A stretch of DNA of 38,083 nt, taken from contig LFTF01000127.1 of NCBI GenBank assembly GCA_001512945.1, forward strand, positions 1-38,083, given 5' to 3'. Below, in pieces: positions 1 through 8,622 of the stretch (positions within the stretch are counted from its first letter, which is position 1; every line of letters begins with the position of its first letter). The notes beneath the pieces are model-generated. The model made no database searches. It saw only the letters and a program-made list of their open reading frames with translations, and was not told the origin of the DNA. Origin of the DNA: Clostridiales bacterium DTU023. GTDB taxonomy: Bacteria; Bacillota; Clostridia; Saccharofermentanales; DTU023. Both the position numbers and the translations under genes were made by a program.

Positions 1-1293
1 ACGATTGGAAATTTCTTTATCGAGTTTATCCATGTTAACCACTCAATCGCCGATGCTGTCTCTATTGCTATAACCTCACCGGTAGGCACTGTCTTCGTCA
101 CAGGTGATTTCAAAATCGATTACACGCCGACAACGGTCGAACCGATGGATCTTGGGAAAATCGCGGAAATCGGTAACAAGGGCGTCCTCGCCTTACTCTC
201 TGATAGCACCAACGCTGAGCGCCCGGGTCATTCTCTTTCAGAGCGTGAAGTCGGTAAAGCGTTCAAAGAAATTTTTTCTGAGGCTACTGGACGTATTATC
301 GTCGCAATGTTCTCATCAAACATCTTCCGCCTGCAGCAAGTCATCTCAACAGCGGAAGCACACGGTCGCAAGGTGCTGATCCTGGGGCGGAGCTTGTTGA
401 ATGTGTTTGCGGCCTCAAATAGCCTCGGCTACCTCACCTACGATCCTTCAACGATCATCGACATCAAAAACATTGATAAATTCCCAACGCAAGAGATTGT
501 CATAATCGCGACAGGCAGCCAGGGCGAACCCATGTCGGCGCTCTCCCGGCTCGCATTCTCCGAACACCGGAGCACGGAGATCATGGAAGGCGACACCGTC
601 ATTCTCTCTTCCAGCATGATTCCCGGCAATCAAGAGGCGATCTACCGTGTCGTCAACGAACTGTTCATGAAAGGAGCTCAGGTAATCTATGAGTCGATTT
701 TGGATGTGCACGCGTCCGGCCATGCATGCCAGGATGAATTGAAGCAGATCATCACGCTCACACGACCCAATCATTTCATCCCCGCGCATGGCGAATTCCG
801 TATGCTCTACAGGCACGCAGAACTGGCAAGCCTGATGGGAATTCCGAATGACCGGATTACGCTACTCGCGAATGGCGATATTATTGAATTCACAGAAGAC
901 GGCGCGATGAATTTCGCCGGATATACCGAAGGGGCTGGTATCTTGATCGACGGATCAGGAATGGGCGATGTCGACGCGTTTGTGCTTCGCGACCGTCTCC
1001 AGCTTGCGGAGGATGGCATCGTCTCGGTCATGGTCCTGATCGATGCTCAGGCAAACAGGCTATACGGCGATCCCGTCATTCAGGCTCGCGGGTTTATCTT
1101 CGAAAGCGAGATGAACCACATCATTGATATCTGTCAAAATCGTGTCAAAGAAATAGCCGATGAACTCCAGAGCAAGAATAAGCCGCTCGACCGGGCAATG
1201 ACATCAAAAGACGTCAGCGATAAAATACAGAGAACTTTGTACGGATATTCGAAGAGGAGACCCTTTGTCATGGTCTCGGTGATGACTGTCTGA
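1..1293 (+). CDS. rnj: Ribonuclease J, C-terminal part (5' end outside window)
   Basis: This is an RNase J, a metallo-beta-lactamase/beta-CASP enzyme with 5'-3' exonuclease and endonuclease activity that matures and degrades mRNA in the cytoplasm. The reading frame is open at the left edge, so the first 120 or so residues, with the HxHxDH zinc motif, lie outside; 430 residues are visible. Recognisable parts are HSIADAV and TGDFKIDYTP near the start of the visible sequence, SDSTNAERPGHS, the beta-CASP stretch SSSMIPGNQEAI, and SGHACQDELK followed by FIPAHGEFRMLYRHAE, which carry late metal ligands. The C-terminal domain is present and ends in YSKRRPF. The ATG at 145 is internal, not a start. 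The gene stops two bases before the relA stop codon on the other strand. The family assignment is secure; whether it is the J1 or J2 paralogue cannot be decided. Confidence 0.95.
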   Translation, partial: TIGNFFIEFIHVNHSIADAVSIAITSPVGTVFVTGDFKIDYTPTTVEPMDLGKIAEIGNKGVLALLSDSTNAERPGHSLSEREVGKAFKEIFSEATGRIIVAMFSSNIFRLQQVISTAEAHGRKVLILGRSLLNVFAASNSLGYLTYDPSTIIDIKNIDKFPTQEIVIIATGSQGEPMSALSRLAFSEHRSTEIMEGDTVILSSSMIPGNQEAIYRVVNELFMKGAQVIYESILDVHASGHACQDELKQIITLTRPNHFIPAHGEFRMLYRHAELASLMGIPNDRITLLANGDIIEFTEDGAMNFAGYTEGAGILIDGSGMGDVDAFVLRDRLQLAEDGIVSVMVLIDAQANRLYGDPVIQARGFIFESEMNHIIDICQNRVKEIADELQSKNKPLDRAMTSKDVSDKIQRTLYGYSKRRPFVMVSVMTV

Positions 1294-1295
1294 AA

Positions 1296-3644
1296 TCAGT
1301 TGTGACCCCTGGAAACGCTGACGACGCTGTCGACGGCTTTGATGCGTCCGACAAGACGGTCGTACTGCTCCTGATTTTCAATATCAACCGTCATTAACAG
1401 ATTGGCGCTGATATCGCGCGCCGATGACATGCGTGCCGACTGCACTGAGACATGTTCTTCTGCAATCGCCGCTGATATTTCAGCGAGCAGATTGGTGCGG
1501 TCACGTGCGATGACACGCAAATTAACGGGATATGTCCGGTGCGAACTGCCTGTCTCAGTCATCCAAAGAACGTCAATAAGCCGTGAAGCGCGTTCCGCGT
1601 CTTCCGGTGATCGGTCGAACGAATCAAGGATAGACCGAATGTTGGGACAGTCGATCCGGTGAACCGCGACTCCCATACCTCGTGTCACATAACCGATGAT
1701 TTCGTCGCCGGGAACGGGATTGCAACAACGTGATATTTTGACTAACGCATTTTCGAGTCCTTTAACCTTGACCGGAATGTCTGCTTGTTTTTTTGTCTTC
1801 TTCTTTGGCTTCTCAGGAACAGTTTTGTCGAGAATCAGCGCTTCGGTGACAAGCATATTGCTGGGATTGTGAATTACCTGACCTGTTTTAGAGACACGGT
1901 ACCCCCTTCGGACGCGTTCTTCTTCTGGCAGAGCAGTAATGTAAGCATCACGAAGCTTGGGGACGACGCGGCCCGCAGGAAGGCCGCCGTAACCAACTAC
2001 GGCAAGCAGATCATCCAGCGAATGAATCGAGTATTGTTTTAGGAGAGGAGTGACATACTCTTTCTTGAGAAGATCCGATGTCTGAAAGCCCAGTTTCTGA
2101 GACTCCCGATCTAACAGTTCACGCCCGCGAATGATATTCTCGTCACGGCGCTCACGTTTAAACCAAGATGAGATTTTATTGCGCGCAGAACTGCTCTTCA
2201 CGATATTGAGCCAGTCGCGAGACGGGCCGCGCACCTTATCTGACGTCAAAATCTCTACAATATCACCATTTTTCAACTCATATGTGAGTGACACCATGCG
2301 TCCGTTTACCTTGACACCGTACATTGAATTGCCGATATCGCTATGGATGTGATACGCAAAATCAACAGGCACGGCTCCGGTGGGCAATGCTACGACCTTG
2401 CCCATGGGAGTAAAAACAAACACTTCCTCCGGCAGTAGACCTTCTTTCAAAGCATCCATATAATCGCCGGCGTCACTCATGTCGCTCTGCCATTCAAGAA
2501 GCTGACGGAGCCATGAGAGGCGAACCTCAAAGACATCCTGTTTTTTGTCGCCGGCGCCTTCTTTGTAGCGCCAGTGCGCCGCAATACCGAACTCGGCCGT
2601 ACGGTGCATATCTTGTGTTCTAATCTGAACTTCAAACGGAATCCCACGATGTCCGATAACCGTCGAGTGCAGTGACTGATACCCGTTACTTTTCGGCATC
2701 GCGATATAATCACGAAACCTACCCGGAATGGGTTTATAGAGTTCATGGACAAGTCCAAGAATAGCGTAACACTCACTTACCGTCGGTACGATGATGCGTG
2801 TCGCGAATAAATCGTAAATTTCGTCGAGCTGTTTGACTTGCTCTTTCATCTTGCGATAGATGCTGTATAAATGTTTGGGCCTTCCTTCGAGATCTGCTTG
2901 AATGCCCATCTCCGCAATCTTTTCGGCCAGTTCAGCTTCAATCTCGTTCAAGTATTTTTCGCGGTCAGAACGGCGCTGTGACAGCATCCCTGCAAGTTCA
3001 TAGTAGGAGTCAGGATCCAAATAGCGGAGGCTCAAATCCTCCAATTCCCACTTGATGCGATGGATACCGAGTCTGGCGGCAAGAGGCGCATAAATATCGA
3101 TCGTCTCACGCGCAGTTGAAATCTGTTTTTCAGGTTCTTTGAATTTCATCGTGCGCATGTTATGCAACCGATCCGCCAGTTTGATCAGCACAACACGGAT
3201 ATCCTTAGCCATCGCGAGAAACATTTTGCGGAAATTTTGTGCCTGCATTTCTTCTTTCGAGGAATAGGAAATGCGTGACAGCTTGGTAACACCGTCAACA
3301 AGGTCGGCTACTTCCTGTCCGAGACGATCGCGGATATCTTCAAGCGTGGTATCCGTGTCTTCCACCGTATCATGCAGCAGTGCCGCCGCCAACGTGTATT
3401 CGTCAACAAGACCGAGCTCGAATAGAATACCCGTCGCGGCTACTGGATGGATAATATAAAGCTCGCCTGTCGCGCGAAGTTGTTTTTTGTGCGCCTCTTT
3501 GGCCATTTCGTAAGCGCTGATGATGAACGAAGCATCCTCCCGGTGAACTGCTTTTTTCCAAGCTTCAACAAGACGCTCCATTTCAGCATCTGTTTGAGCG
3601 ATCGTTTTCAGCTGATCATCGGTATAAGCAAACTCGTCCGTCAT
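1296..3644 (-). CDS. relA: Bifunctional (p)ppGpp synthetase/hydrolase (RelA/SpoT, Rel)
   Basis: This is a long Rel protein (782 aa) that makes and breaks the stringent-response alarmone (p)ppGpp. The N-terminal HD hydrolase domain is intact: His66, HD at 91-92, ED at 95-96 and Asp158 in LADRLHN. The synthetase domain follows, with RFRDYIAMPKSNGYQSLH at 309-326 and EVQIRT at 338-343. The RxKD-type motif of bifunctional enzymes reads RFRD here, so the basic charge is kept. A TGS domain (about 405-465), a Cys-containing segment (ISRCCNPVPGDEIIGY) and a C-terminal ACT domain complete the family length. Both active sites look functional. The ATG overlaps the recJ stop codon as ATGA, so translation is probably coupled to recJ. 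The gene is last in rpsU-recJ-relA. No terminator is visible after it, and it converges on the RNase J gene. Confidence 0.97.
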   Translation of the reverse strand: MTDEFAYTDDQLKTIAQTDAEMERLVEAWKKAVHREDASFIISAYEMAKEAHKKQLRATGELYIIHPVAATGILFELGLVDEYTLAAALLHDTVEDTDTTLEDIRDRLGQEVADLVDGVTKLSRISYSSKEEMQAQNFRKMFLAMAKDIRVVLIKLADRLHNMRTMKFKEPEKQISTARETIDIYAPLAARLGIHRIKWELEDLSLRYLDPDSYYELAGMLSQRRSDREKYLNEIEAELAEKIAEMGIQADLEGRPKHLYSIYRKMKEQVKQLDEIYDLFATRIIVPTVSECYAILGLVHELYKPIPGRFRDYIAMPKSNGYQSLHSTVIGHRGIPFEVQIRTQDMHRTAEFGIAAHWRYKEGAGDKKQDVFEVRLSWLRQLLEWQSDMSDAGDYMDALKEGLLPEEVFVFTPMGKVVALPTGAVPVDFAYHIHSDIGNSMYGVKVNGRMVSLTYELKNGDIVEILTSDKVRGPSRDWLNIVKSSSARNKISSWFKRERRDENIIRGRELLDRESQKLGFQTSDLLKKEYVTPLLKQYSIHSLDDLLAVVGYGGLPAGRVVPKLRDAYITALPEEERVRRGYRVSKTGQVIHNPSNMLVTEALILDKTVPEKPKKKTKKQADIPVKVKGLENALVKISRCCNPVPGDEIIGYVTRGMGVAVHRIDCPNIRSILDSFDRSPEDAERASRLIDVLWMTETGSSHRTYPVNLRVIARDRTNLLAEISAAIAEEHVSVQSARMSSARDISANLLMTVDIENQEQYDRLVGRIKAVDSVVSVSRGHN

Positions 3645-5785
3645 ATTACAAGAACTCCCTGTGCAATCAGTTTAGCCCATAAAGGCGCCTCTGATAAAGC
3701 CGGTCTCTGTCCTTCAAAATCCAGAATCCTAAATGAAAAACTACCGTCTTCTTCAGCAATAAATTCCCCCAGGCCCGCTTGGCTGAAGACAGCAAGTGCA
3801 AGCAAAATTTCAAGGCCACCCGCCTCTACATTATAACGGTGCGACAAAACCCACGCCAAACGGACGGGCATAAAGCGAACTGGGAACTTGCCGGAACCGG
3901 AAAGTTCCTCCATAAGTTGCCATAAAGAGACAAAAAGAGCTTGTGACATCGCGGGAGATGGGTACTTTGAAGACATGGAGGGTGACTCTCCACGAGCTAC
4001 TCCGTTCCAGCTTTGCAAAGCCGAAACAGCCTGCTCATTGAGTTTTTCCTGCTCCGACGGCCGTATATCCTTAACTCTCAACTGAAGCTGGCGGCGGCCC
4101 CGCCAAGTATTGAATTCCGGTGTCGCCAGTACATCCACGATATCTCCGACGCTGTAAAATTCCTCGTCAGCACCACGGTGAAATAGTATGGCATCCACAA
4201 GGCGCATCGTTCGATCCGATGTTCTCAACTTAATCTTGAGATGTCGCCCGTTTCCAACACATGACAACATTTCAATCACCAGATTGGGAATCCACAGCAC
4301 GGGTCGTTCAAATCCGTTTCCTGACGGTTCAAGAATCTCAAATCGATCGAGAAGTTCTTCACTGAGTTCATTGCCTTCAAGCATCGCATCGGCCTGAAAA
4401 GGTATGACGCGCTCTCGTTCCGGTATTGCTTCGAGGTAGCTCTCCATCTCTTCGCAGAATGATTCTATGTTTTCCGCTCTGAGTGTGAGACCCGCAGCCC
4501 CCTTATGACCACCGAATCTCTCGAGCAGGTGCCCTGCTGAGGCGATCGCTTCAATGAGATTGATGCCGCCGAATGAGCGCGCTGATCCGGTATACATACC
4601 ATTTTCTTTGATGAGCGTAATGGCGGGCACACGGAGCCGATCTACGAGACGGGAACTAACAATGCCAAGTACGCCCGGATGCCATGTCTCGCCTTGCGCG
4701 ATGGCAATATAAAGCGGCTCATCGCCATGCTTTGCGAGAACTGAACGCAGCGCATCCTCAAAGACATCCTGCTCGACTAGACGGCGCTCACTATTTAATA
4801 CATCTAGCCCCTCTGCAAGGTGAGTCGCCCGGGCCGGATCATCTTCGAGCAGAAGATCAAGAGCGAGACGAACATCGCTCATCCTTCCGGCAGCATTCAA
4901 TCTTGGCGCGATTGAAAAAGCAACATCGCGCGCACGAACCGCCGTGCCTTTATCCGCGTCTGATTGGCGGTAAACTGCTTTCAAGCCCTCAGGCGCAGAG
5001 GTCGAGAAGACACGCAGCCCTTCTCGGACAATTGCCCGATTGGATCCTGTGAGTGGCATCACGTCCGCTACCGTTCCAATCGCTGACAACACAATCAAAG
5101 ACTCTCGGACGCTGGAGACCACTCCCCTACGTTTATCGAGCGCCAACGTCAGCATCAGCGCAACACCCGAACCCGATAGGTGCGCAAACGGAAAACTATC
5201 ATCCTCAAGCGCAGGATTGATGACCGGCGCCATCTCCCGATCAACTGGACCGGTTGCCTGATGGTGGTCCGTTACGATAACACCAATGCCTCGAGCTGTA
5301 AGCTCCGCGATTGAATCTGGTGAAGCGGTGCCTGTATCTACCGTGATCACAAGATCGGGGCGATGAAGCGCAATTTCGTCAACCAGCGACATGGACAGTC
5401 CGTAGCCATCGTCGAACCGGTCTGGTATTAAGAGGGCCGGTTTAAATCCGCGCTCCTCAAAATAACGCGATAACAGGGCGGTGGATGTAAGACCGTCGGC
5501 GTCATAATCACCGAAGATGAGCAAGCGCGGACTCTGCTTTTCGAGTGTGTGCTCAATTACATCGCACGCGCGCCCCATATCGATAAATAGAAATGGATCA
5601 GGCAGGTCATCAATTGACAAATTGAAAAAAGCATTTCGCTTTTCGAGTGTATCGAGCCCGCGAGCTTCAAGAATTCGTGACAGCGCATCAGTGCCCGGAT
5701 CTGTCGCTATCTTGTCATCCAACAGTTCCCAAGGTGCAGGTAAGAGCCAGCTCAACATCTCACGTCTTGCTTTGTCCTCTATCAC
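3641..5785 (-). CDS. recJ: Single-stranded-DNA-specific exonuclease RecJ
   Basis: RecJ is a DHH-family 5'-3' single-strand DNA exonuclease used in recombination and mismatch or base-excision repair. Visible motifs are FGDYDADGLTSTALL (Asp-rich motif I), VITVDTGTA, IVTDHHQ (the DHH motif) and the DHHA1 glycine motif GGHKGAAGLTL, followed by an OB-fold-like region and a C-terminal extension. Start choice: the frame is open up to a TTG at 5839, but a GTG at 5785 has an ideal GGAGG eight bases upstream and places the conserved early Trp-rich segment (MLSWLLPAPWELL) near the N terminus, as in known RecJ proteins. The 5785 start gives 714 aa; the TTG start would give 732 aa. The stop overlaps the relA ATG as ATGA. 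The gene lies downstream of rpsU and probably shares its promoter. Confidence 0.93.
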   Translation of the reverse strand: MIEDKARREMLSWLLPAPWELLDDKIATDPGTDALSRILEARGLDTLEKRNAFFNLSIDDLPDPFLFIDMGRACDVIEHTLEKQSPRLLIFGDYDADGLTSTALLSRYFEERGFKPALLIPDRFDDGYGLSMSLVDEIALHRPDLVITVDTGTASPDSIAELTARGIGVIVTDHHQATGPVDREMAPVINPALEDDSFPFAHLSGSGVALMLTLALDKRRGVVSSVRESLIVLSAIGTVADVMPLTGSNRAIVREGLRVFSTSAPEGLKAVYRQSDADKGTAVRARDVAFSIAPRLNAAGRMSDVRLALDLLLEDDPARATHLAEGLDVLNSERRLVEQDVFEDALRSVLAKHGDEPLYIAIAQGETWHPGVLGIVSSRLVDRLRVPAITLIKENGMYTGSARSFGGINLIEAIASAGHLLERFGGHKGAAGLTLRAENIESFCEEMESYLEAIPERERVIPFQADAMLEGNELSEELLDRFEILEPSGNGFERPVLWIPNLVIEMLSCVGNGRHLKIKLRTSDRTMRLVDAILFHRGADEEFYSVGDIVDVLATPEFNTWRGRRQLQLRVKDIRPSEQEKLNEQAVSALQSWNGVARGESPSMSSKYPSPAMSQALFVSLWQLMEELSGSGKFPVRFMPVRLAWVLSHRYNVEAGGLEILLALAVFSQAGLGEFIAEEDGSFSFRILDFEGQRPALSEAPLWAKLIAQGVLVI

Positions 5786-5868
5786 GAATTCTTCCTCCGC
5801 ATTTTCTGTTCCATAGAAAAAAGGTCCGTTGCTCAACAACGAACCTCTCTCTTGTCAATCGCAAATTA

Positions 5869-6048
5869 TTAGCGCTTGCGCTTTCTGGCGGCTTCTGCTT
5901 TTTTCTTACGTTTTACACTCGGTTTGTCGTAGTGTTCACGTTTACGCACTTCCGAAAGCACGCCCGAACGCGCGCAAGAACGCTTAAAACGTCTCAGCGC
6001 ACTGTCCAGGGATTCATTTTCTTTAACGCGAATCTCCGTCAATTTCAT
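5869..6048 (-). CDS. rpsU: 30S ribosomal protein S21
   Basis: This is the small basic ribosomal protein S21, part of the 30S subunit near the mRNA exit region. The protein reads [20 protein letters not shown], then [26 protein letters not shown], which matches S21 end to end at 59 aa. The ATG at 6048 gives the usual N terminus (MKLTEIRV). A GTG four codons upstream (6060) is also open, but it lies in the purine-rich ribosome binding sequence (AGGGGAGGG), so the ATG is preferred. A good promoter lies upstream at 6103-6132. recJ follows after 83 bases, or 29 if recJ uses its TTG, and then relA, so this looks like one operon joining ribosome assembly, repair and stringent control. Confidence 0.96.
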   Translation of the reverse strand: MKLTEIRVKENESLDSALRRFKRSCARSGVLSEVRKREHYDKPSVKRKKKAEAARKRKR

Positions 6049-6088
6049 CCCTCCCCTCACAGTGGACTCTGAGTAATCCCATAGGATT

Positions 6089-6101
6089 CACAGTTACTGT
6101 G
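6089..6101. repeat. Perfect inverted repeat over the rpsU transcription start
   Basis: CACAGT-T-ACTGTG is a perfect 6+1+6 inverted repeat directly downstream of the -10 box of the rpsU promoter. A second one, AATCC-cata-GGATT, lies at 6075-6088 in the leader. The position is typical of a repressor operator, but a chance repeat or a leader hairpin is possible. Confidence 0.4.
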
Positions 6102-6102
6102 T

Positions 6103-6132
6103 AGTATACAATGAATGGCATGAGACCGTCAA
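6103..6132 (-). promoter_or_regulatory. Sigma-A-type promoter for rpsU-recJ-relA
   Basis: On the minus strand, TTGACG is followed by 18 bases and TATACT. Transcription would start near 6096, giving a leader of about 48 bases before the rpsU ATG. The predicted start lies inside a perfect inverted repeat at 6089-6101. Confidence 0.75.
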
Positions 6133-6225
6133 ATAGGTGATTTCACGCTCTTTCACTCAAATTTTCAGCAAAATGGTGATAGACTGAAATCAATCGAACT
6201 GTATGCACGATTGGGGAGGTGACTT

Positions 6226-8088
6226 GTGGCTGTCAAAAAGAGACAACCGCACTTATGTGACACAATGTCCGTCAAAAAACAGCGGCAAGCACGCGGTGTG
6301 GCCGTGCCGTGTACATTGTTTGTGACTATCCTAATGCTTGTCTTAATTTTCCTGCCAGCCCCCAAGGTACAGGCAGCAGGAAACTGGACGCACAGCGCGG
6401 TCGAAAAAGCGACGGCTGACATCCGTGTCAACCAGGATGGAACCGTCGATATTACAGAAACAATTGTCTATCGCTTCGATAAACCAAAAACGTCGCTATC
6501 GTTTGATCTTATTTTCCCATTCCAGGGCGAACCGCGGCTAACATCTTTCGAAGTTGCTCAGACAACAACAGAAATGTCTGAGAAATTCATCACCATCCCT
6601 CAACGAGACGAGTTGCGACCGCAACCCATTTTTTTCACGACAACCCGTAAAAACGACCGGATCCGAATCAATCTGCAAATGACCGCATTTACTGGTGATT
6701 TCGTTTTCAGAATCGGGTATCAGTGGAACCGCGGGGTCGTTCATAAAGAAGGGCAAGCCTTGATGTCGGGTCCACTGCTCGTTGTCCGTCCTGAGACGCC
6801 TGTGGATACCATGCGCTGGACCATTACAATGCCAGCGGGATGTCGACTTGACCTCTCGCGCATTGTACCCGTCACTATGCATTCGATGACTATAAACAAG
6901 GTATCAGAAACATGTATCTCGCTTGTTGACAATCGCCCCTTCTTTAAGAACGACGGAGTAGGAATTGTCATAAGCGTTCCCGCGGACTGTTTCCCCTTGA
7001 TCCTCCCCGCCTCTGACTCCGATACCTTTGAGACGATTCTGGCAAACGCCAGCTCACGTTCTAAGTACCTTACGCGCTTAGAAACATTGCGAAGATCAAT
7101 CTCACGAATTGTGGTACCCCTCACAATCGTGGGAATTTTGCTGATCTATACGTTTTTTTATATGATCCAAATACTACGGCGAAAGCGGCTGTCGCGCGAT
7201 TTCGCATACTGGCCTACCACCGCCTCCCCTGCCATTGTTGCCAGACTCGCCCGTATCCGGCCCATTGATTCCCGACTCCTTCTCGCCGCAATTGCAAGTC
7301 TTATCAATCGAAAAGAGATTGAAGCGGTGGATGAAGTTCTAATCTGGAAACATCCTGAGCGCAACGATTTTTCTGATTTTACCACGTGGGAGACTCTGCT
7401 TTTACAATGGCTGTTTGCTTATGATCCCGAATACGGGCACGTGCTTGCCCCTGAACGACTTCGTGTCGCAGCGAGACAATCTGATTTTCGAGAACTCGCC
7501 CATCGTTTCAGAGAACACATCGATAATGAATTCGCAGAAAGCGGGCTCATCGATCCACGTTTGACAAGATTTTTCCGAGCCGGATTCTTCTTGTTTGCAT
7601 TTCTATTTTTGATCATGTCAACTGTTTTCTTTGTTTTGACTCACGCTGTTTTCGCATTATTGCTTATGATCCCCGCATTGCTTTTCACTATTAGTGGTAT
7701 TACCTTCCGATTCCTAACCAAGGAAGGCGTCTTACGTTACCATGAGTCACGAGAATTTTCGAAACAATTGACATCACCGCTTAAACTGATTTCATCATGT
7801 TCCGGTCGCCTCACCGATATTGAAACATTGATCAGCGCACTGCCGGCTGCCATCGCGATCAATAAAAGGAAAAACTATTTCCAAGGCATTCGTTCACTGT
7901 CGAGACGGTCTTTCTTGCATGCGTCTTACGCTCTTTTGCACGTATATCGCAAAGTCCCGTTTCCGGCAGCACCCGGTATCCCCCCGGGAGATATCGATGC
8001 GGAAATCGCAAGAGTAACCCGTGATCTGGATGAGATGGAACGCATTCTGACCGCGTGGAAAGAATTTTTTGATTCCTGCTTTATATAG
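6226..8088 (+). CDS. DUF2207 family membrane protein
   Basis: This 620-residue protein resembles the DUF2207 predicted membrane proteins, whose function is not known. An N-terminal hydrophobic signal segment (about 27-47) ends in VQA-AG, a likely signal peptidase site. A beta-rich extracytoplasmic domain follows, beginning ADIRVNQDGTVDITETI, the usual DUF2207 opening. One membrane segment lies at about 295-316. Next is a cytoplasmic, helix-rich domain (SRLLLAAIASLINRKEIEAVDE) of the type that follows the first helix in this family. Two more membrane helices span about 449-490, and a charged C-terminal tail follows. The GTG start at 6226 has GGAGG six bases upstream. The gene stands alone, divergent from rpsU and convergent with the IspF-like gene. 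No promoter was convincing. Family assignment is by pattern, so moderately sure. Confidence 0.75.
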   Translation: MAVKKRQPHLCDTMSVKKQRQARGVAVPCTLFVTILMLVLIFLPAPKVQAAGNWTHSAVEKATADIRVNQDGTVDITETIVYRFDKPKTSLSFDLIFPFQGEPRLTSFEVAQTTTEMSEKFITIPQRDELRPQPIFFTTTRKNDRIRINLQMTAFTGDFVFRIGYQWNRGVVHKEGQALMSGPLLVVRPETPVDTMRWTITMPAGCRLDLSRIVPVTMHSMTINKVSETCISLVDNRPFFKNDGVGIVISVPADCFPLILPASDSDTFETILANASSRSKYLTRLETLRRSISRIVVPLTIVGILLIYTFFYMIQILRRKRLSRDFAYWPTTASPAIVARLARIRPIDSRLLLAAIASLINRKEIEAVDEVLIWKHPERNDFSDFTTWETLLLQWLFAYDPEYGHVLAPERLRVAARQSDFRELAHRFREHIDNEFAESGLIDPRLTRFFRAGFFLFAFLFLIMSTVFFVLTHAVFALLLMIPALLFTISGITFRFLTKEGVLRYHESREFSKQLTSPLKLISSCSGRLTDIETLISALPAAIAINKRKNYFQGIRSLSRRSFLHASYALLHVYRKVPFPAAPGIPPGDIDAEIARVTRDLDEMERILTAWKEFFDSCFI

Positions 8089-8103
8089 TGTGAACGATCG
8101 ATT

Positions 8104-8622
8104 CTAGAATGCTGGAAGCACAGCAGACGCGATACAGATACATGCAATCCCTTCTCCACGACCAAAAGCCGTCATCTCCTCTCCCGAAGTAGCGGTGATT
8201 GTGACGTGATGTACCGGCAACTGCACAAGGGTGGCGATTTCTCGACGCATAGATTCGATGATATTCGCAAATTGCGGTCTTTTTGCCTCAATTGAAAAAG
8301 ACAAATGTGTGAGTTGAATATCTTTCAGAGAATCAAGCGCAAGCATGACATAGGCGCGGCTGTCGGTGATTCCTTTCCGGCACAGGTCGTCTGCTGCCAT
8401 TCCGAGCACACGTTCTCCCGTAAGACCTGACACAGCGTTCGTCAAAGCATGTAGGATGACATCGGCATCACTGTTACCGAGAAGGGGCGGGCAGCCTTCA
8501 ACCGTAACTCCTCCAAGAATAAGAGGGCGATTATTTGCCTGCCAATCTGCTTGCGGTACAAAACAATGACTGTCCTGACCGATGGCAGCTATGGAAATCA
8601 TGGCATTATTCTTGTCACTCAT
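8104..8622 (-). CDS. Divergent IspF-like protein (2-C-methyl-D-erythritol 2,4-cyclodiphosphate synthase family)
   Basis: The protein (172 aa) has the IspF/YgbB fold signature. IspF normally closes the MEP-pathway ring to MEcPP during isoprenoid synthesis. Metal ligands corresponding to Asp8, His10 and His42 of E. coli are present (D17, H19 in GQDSHCF; H58 in ILHALTNA), as is the C-terminal GRGEGIA. It departs from the canonical enzyme elsewhere: LLGHSDGD is LLGNSDAD (His to Asn50), the ALTDA Asp is Asn62, and the DIGxxFPDTD loop is replaced by VLGMAADDL with one residue fewer. It may be a subclass with altered chemistry. The ATG at 8622 has GAGAGGA upstream and overlaps the methyltransferase stop by eight bases. 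An in-frame extension to 8754 is open but unlikely. It is last in the ileS group. Confidence 0.8.
   Translation of the reverse strand: MSDKNNAMISIAAIGQDSHCFVPQADWQANNRPLILGGVTVEGCPPLLGNSDADVILHALTNAVSGLTGERVLGMAADDLCRKGITDSRAYVMLALDSLKDIQLTHLSFSIEAKRPQFANIIESMRREIATLVQLPVHHVTITATSGEEMTAFGRGEGIACICIASAVLPAF

Noticed and set aside
448-816. Open frame of 122 codons antisense to RNase J
   Set aside because: It lies wholly inside the conserved RNase J coding region, with no ribosome binding site or recognisable protein.
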